This document shows, piece after piece, positions 26,121-34,058 of a DNA stretch of 64,000 bases. The first letter of the stretch is position 1, and every line of letters starts with the position of its first letter. A model generated the notes under the pieces. It was not told the DNA's origin and did not search any database. It worked only from the letters and a program-made list of their open reading frames with translations. Origin of the DNA: Ruminococcus_G sp964621905 (lineage in GTDB: Bacteria; Bacillota; Clostridia; Lachnospirales; Lachnospiraceae); NCBI GenBank assembly GCA_964621905.1, contig CAZUNG010000016.1, positions 5,471 to 69,470 on the forward strand, written 5' to 3'. A program made the translations under genes and the position numbers.

Positions 26121-26759
26121 ATGAGTATTGAGAAAAAATCGAAATTTATAACCGTTCTATACTCCGGAATAGCCGGAACTGTTTCTTACTTAATCGGTGG
26201 GCTACTTGCTACTATTTTGATTTTGCTCACTGATCAATACTTACTAGCCATACCTCTTTCCGGGCTGTTGGGAGGATTGTTACTGGCCGTGTTTATCAGA
26301 AAATGGAATCAAATTGGTCGATTTACACTCGCAGGAATAATTTCTGTTTCAGTCGGTTTTTTAGGAACTTTTATTATATGTGAAGGAATATTTTCACTGA
26401 TTGGGATGTTTACGGATGTTTTTTCGGGGCGGCTTGAAAATGTAATATCTATAAGTCTGATGGGCGTTGTTTTTGGTATTATTTTTAGCCTGATTATCTA
26501 TGGAAAAAAAGCACTTCTGTTGTTTGCTGTTGTATGCGGAATCGTTGAAATTCCGTGCATATTTTTGGCGGATAAAGTGTATTCCATAGAACCACTGAAT
26601 AATCTGATAACCAAATATGGATTAGTGGATGTCAACTTGCTATTTATTGTATTAGGATTTGGAATAGGTGCTGGAGTCAGTATCGGATTAATAAAGATAT
26701 CAGGGAAAGATGAGATCAGATCACAGTCATCGGATAGCTCGACTAATGAAGAAATGTAG
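26121..26759 (+). CDS. Membrane protein of unknown function in the rlmD-associated element
   Basis: A 212-residue protein with six or seven predicted membrane helices in pairs (e.g. GIAGTVSYLIGGLLATILIL, LIYGKKALLLFAVVCGIV) and a short polar C-terminus. I do not recognise the family. AAGGAGGAG precedes the ATG by 6 bases. It ends 26 bases before the serine recombinase start and is likely co-transcribed with it. It could be a cargo protein of the element. Confidence 0.6.
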   Translation: MSIEKKSKFITVLYSGIAGTVSYLIGGLLATILILLTDQYLLAIPLSGLLGGLLLAVFIRKWNQIGRFTLAGIISVSVGFLGTFIICEGIFSLIGMFTDVFSGRLENVISISLMGVVFGIIFSLIIYGKKALLLFAVVCGIVEIPCIFLADKVYSIEPLNNLITKYGLVDVNLLFIVLGFGIGAGVSIGLIKISGKDEIRSQSSDSSTNEEM

Positions 26760-26785
26760 TAGGCATGGAAAATGGAGGTTTTATC

Positions 26786-27709
26786 GTGTCTGATAATAAA
26801 ACAATTCACTATATACCACCATTACCTCCAAAGCGGGAAAAGCGCGTTGGAATTTACTGCCGTGTAAGCACAAACAGTGCTGATCAGTTGAAAAGTCTGA
26901 CCGCACAGGTATCAGCTCTGACAAGATTAACGGCAGCAAATCCTAAATGGTTGTTAGTGGATGTTTATATCGATATTGCATCAAGTAAAACCGGTTCATC
27001 CCGCAAAGAATTCACCCGAATGCTGAAGGATTGTCAATCACATGATTTAGAAATTATCCTTACCAAGAGTATCAGCAGGTTTGGTCGAGATACGGTAGAA
27101 ATTCTTGATGCGTTGAATCAATTGAAACTACTCGGCGTTCGAGTCATTTTTGAACAGGAAGTACTTGATACAGCGGATACTGATAGTGAATTGATGATAT
27201 CCATACTTGAGTCGATTGCCCAGGCAGAGAATGAATCACGCAGTGAGAACATTAAATGGGGTATCAAACAACGTGCGGCACAAGGCACATCAAAACTGTA
27301 TAACAGAAAATGCTACGGGTATGTCAACGATAGTGATGGCAGCCTGATGATTAAAGACGAAGAGGCAAAAAATGTAAGAATGATTTACGGCATGTATCTT
27401 CGTGGCAAGAGCGTGATAGGAATTATATCTGAATTGGAGAAAATGAGCATCAAGTCTCCAACCGGAAAAGGGAAATGGTGTAAACGAACAATTGATGTAA
27501 TGCTCAGTAATGAAAAGTACATTGGAAATGTCCGGCTCTTGGATGACGGCAAACATGATTTATACTATCTGTCAGAGGAGAATAATCCGGCGATTATATC
27601 CAAGGAAACATATCAAGCGGTGCAGATTGAAAAACAGCATCGTAGCAATGTTGCAAAGGCCGAAAATGGTAGCAAGAGAAAAAACAAAAAATACAGTTCA
27701 AAGAAGTGA
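26786..27709 (+). CDS. Large-type serine recombinase, C-terminally truncated
   Basis: A 307-residue site-specific recombinase. The resolvase-type catalytic domain has S28 in YCRVSTN and the SRFGRD arginines; the recombinase domain runs from ~170 to 285. Members of this group (TndX/TnpX-like) usually continue into a zinc-ribbon and coiled coil for a total of 450-550 residues; here the protein stops after KKYSSKK, just where the zinc ribbon would begin. Start GTG 26786 with GGAGG 7 bases upstream is preferred over ATG 26765. It presumably inserted the surrounding element at rlmD, and may now be inactive. Confidence 0.85.
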   Translation: MSDNKTIHYIPPLPPKREKRVGIYCRVSTNSADQLKSLTAQVSALTRLTAANPKWLLVDVYIDIASSKTGSSRKEFTRMLKDCQSHDLEIILTKSISRFGRDTVEILDALNQLKLLGVRVIFEQEVLDTADTDSELMISILESIAQAENESRSENIKWGIKQRAAQGTSKLYNRKCYGYVNDSDGSLMIKDEEAKNVRMIYGMYLRGKSVIGIISELEKMSIKSPTGKGKWCKRTIDVMLSNEKYIGNVRLLDDGKHDLYYLSEENNPAIISKETYQAVQIEKQHRSNVAKAENGSKRKNKKYSSKK

Positions 27710-27763
27710 AATATGAAAATAGCCTAATCGAGATTAATAAGTTGAGAAATCAGTATTGACATC

Positions 27764-27797
27764 AAACCCGCTAAAATACAGTGTTTTAGCGGGTTTT
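27764..27797 (+). terminator. Terminator after the serine recombinase
   Basis: A 13-bp perfect stem (AAACCCGCTAAAA with its complement), loop TACAGTG, then a short T-run. Confidence 0.8.
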
Positions 27798-27832
27798 AGA
27801 AAAAACGAGAACGGTCCTCCAAAATTCATGTG

Positions 27833-27855
27833 GAGACGGTAGTATTGATGTCAAG
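27833..27855 (+). repeat. Right attachment-site repeat: copy of the rlmD 3' end
   Basis: Identical over 23 bp to 25176-25198. In the same frame as rlmD the surrounding sequence reads KIHVETVVLMSRVEGK followed by a stop, i.e. the displaced original C-terminus of rlmD. Everything between the two repeats (about 2.66 kb) is the inserted element. Confidence 0.8.
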
Positions 27856-28006
27856 GGTCGAGGGCAAATAGCCCTGAAAATCCCTGATTTCAAGCCATTC
27901 TTGGAATTTGACATCCAGATTGATAACTGAAACTTATCACTCCACGGGAACTTATCGACCGCAATGGTTTAGAGTCGATTTTTATGATTTTCACATAGTT
28001 TAGGCT

Positions 28007-28076
28007 GTGGATTAGATGTCAGGTTTTGAGTTAGTGGATTAGATGTTTTTTGCCGCTGAGTGAGCGGATTAGATGT
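28007..28076 (+). repeat. Three 13-bp direct repeats spaced 27 and 30 bp
   Basis: GTGGATTAGATGT at 28007 and 28034, and GCGGATTAGATGT at 28064. They share the TAGATGT core and orientation with the triple repeat at 25330, so both flanks of the rlmD-associated segment carry related repeat sets. They lie in the 389-bp gene-free stretch 27710-28098, just before the next gene. Confidence 0.65.
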
Positions 28077-28098
28077 TGCGGAAAGGTGTTGATAAATA

Positions 28099-28647
28099 AT
28101 GACCAAGTCATCAACAGATGATTTGATTCAATTTATGTCACAGTATTCACTGGAAAGTGTGCTGTCTGGGATAATTGAAATGCAAATGCTTCTTTATGGG
28201 CACGATGATACGTTTATTCCAGCGCCTGAATATTTGGCTGCGAATGTATTATATGCATGCAAAGAAAAAGGTAATAAGGATTTTATGTGGCATGACTATG
28301 AAGTTTTAGAACAATATTCGAAAAGCTCTTTTGCTCCTAATGTAGAACAACTTTTTTCGGAAACGTTGAGCATGGTAAATGCCAGTGATGATGAAAAGCA
28401 AAAATTCCTTCAATCGAAAATGATGCAAATGAAAGGAAATTTTTATAGAGATGATGGCTATATTCATCAATTACTGGGGGCTGCCAGACTTCTATATGCT
28501 CCACTTGACAATTCTATGAAGGATGTCTTGGGCTTTTCATATTCATCTTATGAAAAAGTACTTAGATTTATTTTTTCTCAATATGGATTAAGAATTTCAG
28601 AAGCTAATAAAGATAAGTACAAATTAAAAACGCTCTTTTCAAGATAA
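28099..28647 (+). CDS. Hypothetical protein, 3' end replaced by an IS
   Basis: A 182-residue open frame with a plausible GGAAAGG binding site. I do not recognise the protein; it is soluble, acidic and Met/Gln-rich (EMQMLLYGHDD, FLQSKMMQMKGNFYRDDGY). The final residues, from about 28631 on, come from the inserted IS sequence, so the native C-terminus is lost and the gene may not be functional. AT-rich composition fits acquired DNA. It could belong to the same older insertion as the repeats just upstream. Confidence 0.5.
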   Translation: MTKSSTDDLIQFMSQYSLESVLSGIIEMQMLLYGHDDTFIPAPEYLAANVLYACKEKGNKDFMWHDYEVLEQYSKSSFAPNVEQLFSETLSMVNASDDEKQKFLQSKMMQMKGNFYRDDGYIHQLLGAARLLYAPLDNSMKDVLGFSYSSYEKVLRFIFSQYGLRISEANKDKYKLKTLFSR

Positions 28648-28916
28648 GTGCTGATTTTTGTCTGAATTTCCGAAAATGCCATAGTGATATTCAGAATATG
28701 CATCATATAAAGATATTGGCTGAGGCTGCATACAGATATTCAATGTAGTTAACATTTGTTTTAGAAATGCTGTGTTCATATATACAACGTAGGATCTTCT
28801 CTTTGCTTCTGTCGTATACTTCAGATCCTTGCATATTGTGATCCAATCTAAATATCCCTGAAGATGACGTGTGCTGATTCCGTGATATTTGCGCATGAGA
28901 TTCTTAAGCTCTGTAT
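28631..28916 (-). mobile_element. 3' remnant of an IS1595-type insertion sequence (left copy)
   Basis: 286 bp identical to 33060-33345, encoding the last ~90 residues of the same transposase (…KNQHLS). The 5' part is missing: at 28917 the sequence switches directly into a FAD oxidoreductase gene. Its left edge interrupts the hypothetical gene at 28099. Same orientation as the right copy. Confidence 0.85.
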
Positions 28917-29176
28917 AGATCATGGCGAATGATGTCTATAGGCTCCTCAAGGCAGTTAAAAATGAACCGATGGGCGTTAAACCCGTTCTCGCCGAAGCCG
29001 TAAAGCATCGCCGCGCCCTGGTCAAACGTTGTGCTGCCGCGTTTGAATATGCCGCAGGATCCACCGGGATTGTAGCTTTTGTCAATGACGGTGACCTTAA
29101 GCCCACGCTTAGCCAGCAGGCTGCCCGCCGTCAGTCCAGACAGGCCACCGCCAATGATAATTGCATCGTATTCCAT
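28904..29176 (-). pseudogene. N-terminal fragment of a FAD-dependent oxidoreductase (phytoene desaturase-like)
   Basis: About 86 native residues remain, starting MEYDAIIIGGGLSGLTAG, a textbook dinucleotide-binding GxGxxG fold, followed by VTVIDKSYNPGGSCG, the pattern seen in CrtI/phytoene desaturase and carotenoid isomerase-like oxidoreductases. A GGAGG ribosome binding site precedes the ATG. From 28917 leftwards the sequence is IS1595-type DNA, so more than 300 residues are lost. It is the last gene of the TetR-uvsE-TspO-Rieske operon, 58 bases after the Rieske stop, and was probably the redox partner or a second enzyme of that pathway. Confidence 0.82.
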
Positions 29177-29234
29177 ATTCGACCTCCAACCAACTGAGAA
29201 CTGCCAGAGTATCTTCTTTGACAGTTTTGGACAT

Positions 29235-30200
29235 TTATTGGTTTTTCAATTCTTCTCGAATTCTGCGGTACTGGATAATGGGTCCGTCTCCGGAAAGAAG
29301 CTTTTCATGCGATTTGTATGCAGATGCTTTCGGTTTCTGCGTGATGACAACGCGTTTATCCTGGCGCTCAATGATTCTGTTGCCAAATTTCCCGAAGAAA
29401 GCGATAAGTCCGTCCAGCGGTTTGAGCCCTGTAGCTTTACTATAGAATCGGATATACAGGATCGTGTTCTCATCGTCCACAGGCGCAAAATAAATAATGA
29501 CTTTAATTTTATCGCTGATGTGATTCATCCAGATATTTGGGAAGAGAAATTTCAAATATGTAGGCTTTATGACGCATTCGGTGGCCGCTTTTGGGCTTTG
29601 TCCCACATCCGCTTCGTTGTTGGCGCTTGTGACAAGACCACCGGGTACGAACTCAATTTTCGGGCCGTTGACAAGGGTTTTATTGCCCCGTCCGATGGTG
29701 TTATAGTGCACAAATGGCAGGTGAACAACGTCCAGCTGAATTTCTATACAGCGGGAATAATGTGAATTCCAATGATCTTCGATCTCACTGTAAACGTAGG
29801 AAGCATTTATATCCTCATTGAAAAACGACAGCCCGTCCGTAATTTTTTCCGGATCACCGTACCAGAAGTAAATAATGTCATTGCTTTCTCGAACAGGATA
29901 ATGCTTGACATTATAGCGGCTGATATCTTGGACGGAGGCTTTTCCATTTGCTGGGATGAAGGTGCAGCGGCCGGTCTGGTCAAACTGCAACCCGTGGAAT
30001 GGGCATTGAATACAATCGCCCTTGACCTTACCACGGCTAAGCGCCGCACCCCGGTGCGTACACTGGTCAACAACGCAGCCAAGTTCACCTTTATCGGTCC
30101 GGAACAGCGCAAGCTCCAGATTCAGTCTTTTCACGCCGACAATCTGATTCTTTTTAACAGCCTTTGAAGGCAGAATTGCATACCATTGATTTGATATCAT
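29235..30200 (-). CDS. Rieske non-heme iron oxygenase (ring-hydroxylating/porphyrin-type)
   Basis: A 321-residue protein. The Rieske 2Fe-2S ligands are C-x-H (CTHRGAALS) and C-x2-H (CPFHGLQFD) with normal spacing; the catalytic mononuclear iron site D-x2-H-x4-H is intact as LDVVHLPFVH. The family uses O2 for hydroxylation or oxidative ring opening; pheophorbide a and carotenoid-type oxygenases share this compact single-subunit form. O2 dependence is unexpected in an apparent anaerobe. It lies between TspO and a FAD oxidoreductase fragment in one operon; the substrate is unknown. Confidence 0.85.
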   Translation of the reverse strand: MISNQWYAILPSKAVKKNQIVGVKRLNLELALFRTDKGELGCVVDQCTHRGAALSRGKVKGDCIQCPFHGLQFDQTGRCTFIPANGKASVQDISRYNVKHYPVRESNDIIYFWYGDPEKITDGLSFFNEDINASYVYSEIEDHWNSHYSRCIEIQLDVVHLPFVHYNTIGRGNKTLVNGPKIEFVPGGLVTSANNEADVGQSPKAATECVIKPTYLKFLFPNIWMNHISDKIKVIIYFAPVDDENTILYIRFYSKATGLKPLDGLIAFFGKFGNRIIERQDKRVVITQKPKASAYKSHEKLLSGDGPIIQYRRIREELKNQ

Positions 30201-30225
30201 TAAGGAAGCTCCTTTCGCAAGCTGT

Positions 30226-31020
30226 TTATTTTACTTGCGGCTTTTTTAATAATGTATAAACGATAGCGGCCGCAAAAAGCACCAGGCAAATAACAACCGC
30301 AACAACAATGCCGGGGTATTCGCCGAAAAAGCCTGATGCAGAAGTGTGCTTGATCAGTATTCCGGCATAAGCCCAAACAAGCACAAGTCCATATGCAATA
30401 CTTTTAAACCGCAACAATGTTGCCGTGCCGATCAGAGTGCCAGTCGCCAGGATAATAATTGTCCAGATTGATTCGGGAATTCCGAAGCCATTCCAGCCTA
30501 AACTTACCAGCAGCGCGGCAGCGTTTGCAATTGTCGCCACTGTGATCCAACCAAAATAAACACTGAAAGGCAGGCGGATGAATAATTTCTCTCTTGGCGA
30601 CAAACTCTGTGCATTTACAATCACAGCGATATCGATCAGGCAAATCAGCAGGAATACCATCAGAACCATTGATAAGGGGATGATTCTGTAATGCCATGAA
30701 AAGATCCATGCCGCATTAATTAACGAGGAGACCGAAAAAACAATACCTGTTTTGCTAAGAAGCTCATAATTGACTTTCTCGTTCCCGCGGAACAAACCGA
30801 TCTGATAAAGCGTATGTGCGGCAAGAAGCAGGTAGATAAGACTCCAGATGGAAAACGTGATACCTGCAGGTGCAAACAAATTGGGGTAGGAATCAGAAAC
30901 CTCTCCGGGCGTGATTCCATTCAGCGGAAGCAGTGCCGAGAGTGCGTTGACTGTAACCATGATGACGAATGTGATAACAACAAACAGCATGAGCGGAAGA
31001 CGCGTATTCTTCTTTTTCAT
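30226..31020 (-). CDS. TspO/MBR-related tryptophan-rich sensory membrane protein
   Basis: A 264-residue integral membrane protein with seven or eight helices and the TspO-like segment NLFAPAGITFSIWSLIYLLL. It is longer than the five-helix classical TspO (~160 residues) and fits the Firmicute 'tryptophan-rich sensory protein' group. TspO proteins bind and help degrade porphyrins and respond to light or oxygen stress. It sits 14 bases from uvsE and 25 bases from the Rieske gene, so co-expression is near certain. A role in porphyrin or pigment handling with the Rieske enzyme is inference. Confidence 0.82.
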   Translation of the reverse strand: MKKKNTRLPLMLFVVITFVIMVTVNALSALLPLNGITPGEVSDSYPNLFAPAGITFSIWSLIYLLLAAHTLYQIGLFRGNEKVNYELLSKTGIVFSVSSLINAAWIFSWHYRIIPLSMVLMVFLLICLIDIAVIVNAQSLSPREKLFIRLPFSVYFGWITVATIANAAALLVSLGWNGFGIPESIWTIIILATGTLIGTATLLRFKSIAYGLVLVWAYAGILIKHTSASGFFGEYPGIVVAVVICLVLFAAAIVYTLLKKPQVK

Positions 31021-31034
31021 TTAATACACTCCCT

Positions 31035-32288
31035 TTAAATATAGAAATAATACCCGCTTAACAGGTAGTCCTCCTGATATTTTTCCGCAAGCCGCAGCAA
31101 ATGGTTTTTCACCAGCTGAATCCCTGCTTCACCGGATGAAAATTTTTGGAGGAGCGTCTGGAAACGTCTCCTTTCGGCTTCGGATGCTTTGTCCTTGAAA
31201 TACCCCCAGACATGCTGGGCAGCGTTTACCCTGTTCCCAGGGACAAACTGCAAATCAAACGAGTCTTCAATGCTGCGATACATTTTCAGAGCCGGGTAAG
31301 ATCCTTTTTCTCGCAGGAGTTGGCGAATTTTTTGATAATGCTGGGGAGATCGCTCAAGTATGCAGTATTTATAGCGCGCCCACTCTGTTTCCAACGCCGC
31401 TATACTCATTTCGTTCATACAATTGATGCATTTTAAGGCGGATAAATTTTTATCTTTCACCTCCAGCATAATATCGATATTCATCCCGGATAACTGTTGC
31501 CAGAATTCCAGAAAGGGTGCTATCTGTATTGATCCAGAATGCGCACCTGGGTTCTTACCCTGATGCTGCTGAGAGTAGTGGATCTTTTGCGGGCCATCAT
31601 CTTTTTTCCAGCTGTCAGAACATGCTTTTATCCAAGCTACATTATCAACAGCTTTGTCGAATGGATTAACGGAGTTGTGCAGAGTGTCGTAAACAACTGG
31701 TATACCAACGGCTGATGATACACCTAAAACATCCTCTATGTTGTACATCCTGTCATCGTTTTCAAGAACCAGGCGCTTTTTTATGGATGGATCAAGATCT
31801 TTATAGCGGGATATAAAGCGGCTGATTGCCTGAGGCTTATCTCCATAAACGCCGCCCAGATGGAGTATAATTTTGTGCTCATTTCCAAGCCCCATGCTTT
31901 CCAGCACCGATGCATGATAATGTAGATCTTCAACTCCCCGCTCTGCAACTAACGTGTCAGGCGAATTCAAAACAGTGTACTGACCTGGGTGCATGGAAAC
32001 CCGCATCTCTGAACGAAGAATTTTCTGACCGATGGCTAAAAGCTTCTCCGAAAATATCTCCCGCCAAGGTAATTCTGCTGATAAACTCGAACCGAATGGA
32101 ATCAAGTCAGACGAGATGCGGAAAAGACGAACATTGTTGCATATGTTGTAGTCAATCAGGGTTTGTAGAGAATTGAGATTGTGTTCTATCAATAACAGCA
32201 GCCGTTCCGGACTGGCATTTTTCAGAGTGCAGCTTTTCATTTCGCTGCCTGGCACGGCAATTGCCAGACATGCATAACCTATTCTCAT
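31035..32288 (-). CDS. uvsE: UV DNA damage endonuclease
   Basis: A 417-residue UvdE/UvsE enzyme that nicks 5' to UV photoproducts in an alternative excision repair pathway. It starts MRIGYACLAIAVPG; the TIM-barrel metal ligands are visible in RVSMHPGQYTVLNS, LHLGGVYGDK, LVLENDD, VVYDTLHNSVNP and DIMLEVKDK. It has a C-terminal extension of ~100 residues compared with minimal UvsE. Start ATG 32288 is preferred; the gene follows TetR by 8 bases. UV repair is surprising in a gut-type anaerobe and supports a photo-oxidative theme for the operon. Confidence 0.9.
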   Translation of the reverse strand: MRIGYACLAIAVPGSEMKSCTLKNASPERLLLLIEHNLNSLQTLIDYNICNNVRLFRISSDLIPFGSSLSAELPWREIFSEKLLAIGQKILRSEMRVSMHPGQYTVLNSPDTLVAERGVEDLHYHASVLESMGLGNEHKIILHLGGVYGDKPQAISRFISRYKDLDPSIKKRLVLENDDRMYNIEDVLGVSSAVGIPVVYDTLHNSVNPFDKAVDNVAWIKACSDSWKKDDGPQKIHYSQQHQGKNPGAHSGSIQIAPFLEFWQQLSGMNIDIMLEVKDKNLSALKCINCMNEMSIAALETEWARYKYCILERSPQHYQKIRQLLREKGSYPALKMYRSIEDSFDLQFVPGNRVNAAQHVWGYFKDKASEAERRRFQTLLQKFSSGEAGIQLVKNHLLRLAEKYQEDYLLSGYYFYI

Positions 32289-32296
32289 AAGCTTGT

Positions 32297-32887
32297 TTAC
32301 CTTTCTTGTATTGCTCGGACACTTTCCCAATATGCGTCAAATACCTGCGTTGCCAATGTGTTTCTTCCGTTTTCCTTGGGGTATAAAAGCATTCCGTCCA
32401 GAATGCCTTGCGTCATGACCAGATACAAGGTTAACGCGCTTTCTGAAATACCAGGTCTCAGTTCCCCGTTATTGACCCCGTTCATGAAACACTGGCGCAT
32501 ACGTTTGTGATAGATCTGGTCTTTTTCTGCGATTAATTGCCCACATTTTTCTCTAAGCTGTTCGTTAGAAACGAGTGGAATTGTCCTCCAAAAACGGAGC
32601 CGGCTGAAATCGCCGAAATACTCCATAACAAACAAGAAGAGGCTTTTCATGGCTTGCTTACAGCTCATACTTTCTGCGCTAATCAGCTTGGAGTTAAGGC
32701 AATCAAAATACCTATTTATCTCTTCATTAATCATTAACTCAAGTATTTGATCTTTTCCAGAAAAATGGCTGTAGAGTGATGGCGTTTTAATTCCCACCAT
32801 ATTTGCCAATTCCGCCATTGAAAGGTGATAGCCCTTCAAACAGAAAAGCTCATATGCAGCCTGTATAATTTGTTGCTTCTTATCCAA
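32297..32887 (-). CDS. TetR-family transcriptional repressor, first gene of the operon
   Basis: A 196-residue regulator: N-terminal HTH (QQIIQAAYELFCLKGYHLSMAELANMVGIKTPSLYSHFSGKDQIL) and a helical ligand-binding domain. The start appears to be TTG 32887, with GGAGGG about 8 bases upstream. It heads a tight operon of uvsE, TspO, Rieske oxygenase and FAD oxidoreductase, so it most likely regulates that operon, including itself, in response to a small ligand. The ligand cannot be told from the sequence. Confidence 0.88.
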   Translation of the reverse strand: MDKKQQIIQAAYELFCLKGYHLSMAELANMVGIKTPSLYSHFSGKDQILELMINEEINRYFDCLNSKLISAESMSCKQAMKSLFLFVMEYFGDFSRLRFWRTIPLVSNEQLREKCGQLIAEKDQIYHKRMRQCFMNGVNNGELRPGISESALTLYLVMTQGILDGMLLYPKENGRNTLATQVFDAYWESVRAIQER

Positions 32888-32987
32888 CTGTAACGCCCTC
32901 CGTTGCTAACTAATGCTTGTTAACTTTATAATAATAAATTTAAATCAAAGTGTCAATTAAAACTAATATAATCTTGTACATAATGTC

Positions 32988-33032
32988 GTTATCAAGCGAT
33001 ATTGTCATAGAAGTTATCAAGGGAAATTGTCA
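32988..33032 (+). repeat. Two 20-bp direct repeats, 25 bp apart, upstream of the TetR operon
   Basis: GTTATCAAGCGATATTGTCA at 32988 and GTTATCAAGGGAAATTGTCA at 33013, differing at two positions. They lie ~100 bases upstream of tetR and next to the IS edge at 33060. They may be terminal repeats of an IS21-like element or regulator sites. Confidence 0.6.
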
Positions 33033-33059
33033 CAAAAGGCAAGTACTATAGAATATGAT

Positions 33060-33930
33060 CGCTCTTTTCAAGATAAGTGCTGATTTTTGTCTGAATTTCC
33101 GAAAATGCCATAGTGATATTCAGAATATGCATCATATAAAGATATTGGCTGAGGCTGCATACAGATATTCAATGTAGTTAACATTTGTTTTAGAAATGCT
33201 GTGTTCATATATACAACGTAGGATCTTCTCTTTGCTTCTGTCGTATACTTCAGATCCTTGCATATTGTGATCCAATCTAAATATCCCTGAAGATGACGTG
33301 TGCTGATTCCGTGATATTTGCGCATGAGATTCTTAAGCTCTGTATGCAGTTCATTTACATCGCCCAGAGAATCTCCTTTCTTTGTCGTGTAGTGCTGTTC
33401 ACCGGCAATACAGGGTATCTGATCATTTATTATATGGCAAGTATCTGCGAACTGTCTGATGCTTTTTGAGGAATCGGATATGATCTTGTCCGAATTCTTA
33501 AAGTTTTTCTTGTACTTCATATATTTGTCTGTTGATTCATTGCCAAGCCCACCAATTCTATAAAGGATATTGTCGTGTTCATCCACAGCTGTAATGATGC
33601 ACACTTTATGATGGCTTACACCGGCAAGGTTCTTGCTAAGCAGGCTTGTCTTGTGCTTTCCTCTTTCCTTTGAAATGCGCGGCATATTCTTTGTCTTTGT
33701 ACCTTTCAGGTTAATCTTGGTGTATGTGGCATCCAGTTCAGTGATCCCTGAAAGCCTGATGGACATCACTTTTTTAGAAACAGCAGAATAAAGAGTATGC
33801 CGCATATTGAAACATGTCGTCACTGTTCTGCCTATGACTACTGCTTCTTGTTCCAGAGTCAAATGATTCAGTTCACATCCAAGGAATGCAAGCCACGTAT
33901 GTTATGGGCTTTTAGAATGGTAGAAGAATG
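33060..33930 (-). mobile_element. IS1595-type (ISXO2-like) insertion sequence, right copy
   Basis: The left edge is fixed by the start of identity with the copy at 28631. The right edge is not resolved; transposase-like residues (SSTILKAHN) can be read upstream of 33862 in a shifted frame, so the edge lies past that point. No clear terminal inverted repeat or target duplication could be found by eye. Confidence 0.6.
33068..33862 (-). CDS. IS1595-family transposase, probably frameshifted at the N-terminus
   Basis: 264 readable residues of an ISXO2-type DDE transposase: LSGITELDATYTKINLKGTK (first D), KIISDSSKSIRQF (second D), and the C-terminal HGISTRHLQGYLDWI typical of the group. The only in-frame start is a TTG; TWLAFLGCELNH can be read 13 codons further upstream in the same frame, then a stop, and the preceding family sequence (SSTILKAHN) continues in another frame. 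That suggests a frameshift that has disabled the N-terminal zinc-ribbon region. Confidence 0.75.
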   Translation of the reverse strand: MTLEQEAVVIGRTVTTCFNMRHTLYSAVSKKVMSIRLSGITELDATYTKINLKGTKTKNMPRISKERGKHKTSLLSKNLAGVSHHKVCIITAVDEHDNILYRIGGLGNESTDKYMKYKKNFKNSDKIISDSSKSIRQFADTCHIINDQIPCIAGEQHYTTKKGDSLGDVNELHTELKNLMRKYHGISTRHLQGYLDWITICKDLKYTTEAKRRSYVVYMNTAFLKQMLTTLNICMQPQPISLYDAYSEYHYGIFGNSDKNQHLS

Positions 33931-34006
33931 TTCCTGTTTACCGAAGAATTTGATAAAAAATATAAATATAAAGATAGACAAGTTTTTAAAGAGTTCATTA
34001 AAGCAT

Positions 34007-34050
34007 AAAGACAGTTCTTTCGGCCAACTAAGGTCGAGAGGGCTGTCTTT
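34007..34050 (+). terminator. Long terminator-like hairpin
   Basis: A 19-bp stem with G-U pairs (AAAGACAG…CGGCC / GGTCG…CTGTCTTT). Directly upstream on the plus strand a short frame ends (…FTEEFDKKYKYKDRQVFKEF then IKA, stop at 34006), apparently the tail of a gene destroyed by the IS insertion, whose terminator this may be. Confidence 0.55.
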
Positions 34051-34058
34051 ATAAAAAA

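Noticed and set aside
25330..28076. Reading the two repeat sets as the two ends of one IS21 element
   Set aside because: The sets are in direct, not inverted, orientation and no istA/istB genes lie between them.
28631..33930. Calling the region a complete composite transposon
   Set aside because: The left IS copy is truncated, the right copy's outer edge is unresolved and no target-site duplication was seen.
33797..34054. Plus-strand 85-residue frame
   Set aside because: It is mostly antisense to the transposase N-terminus; only its vicinity (33945-34006) hints at an older gene tail in another frame.
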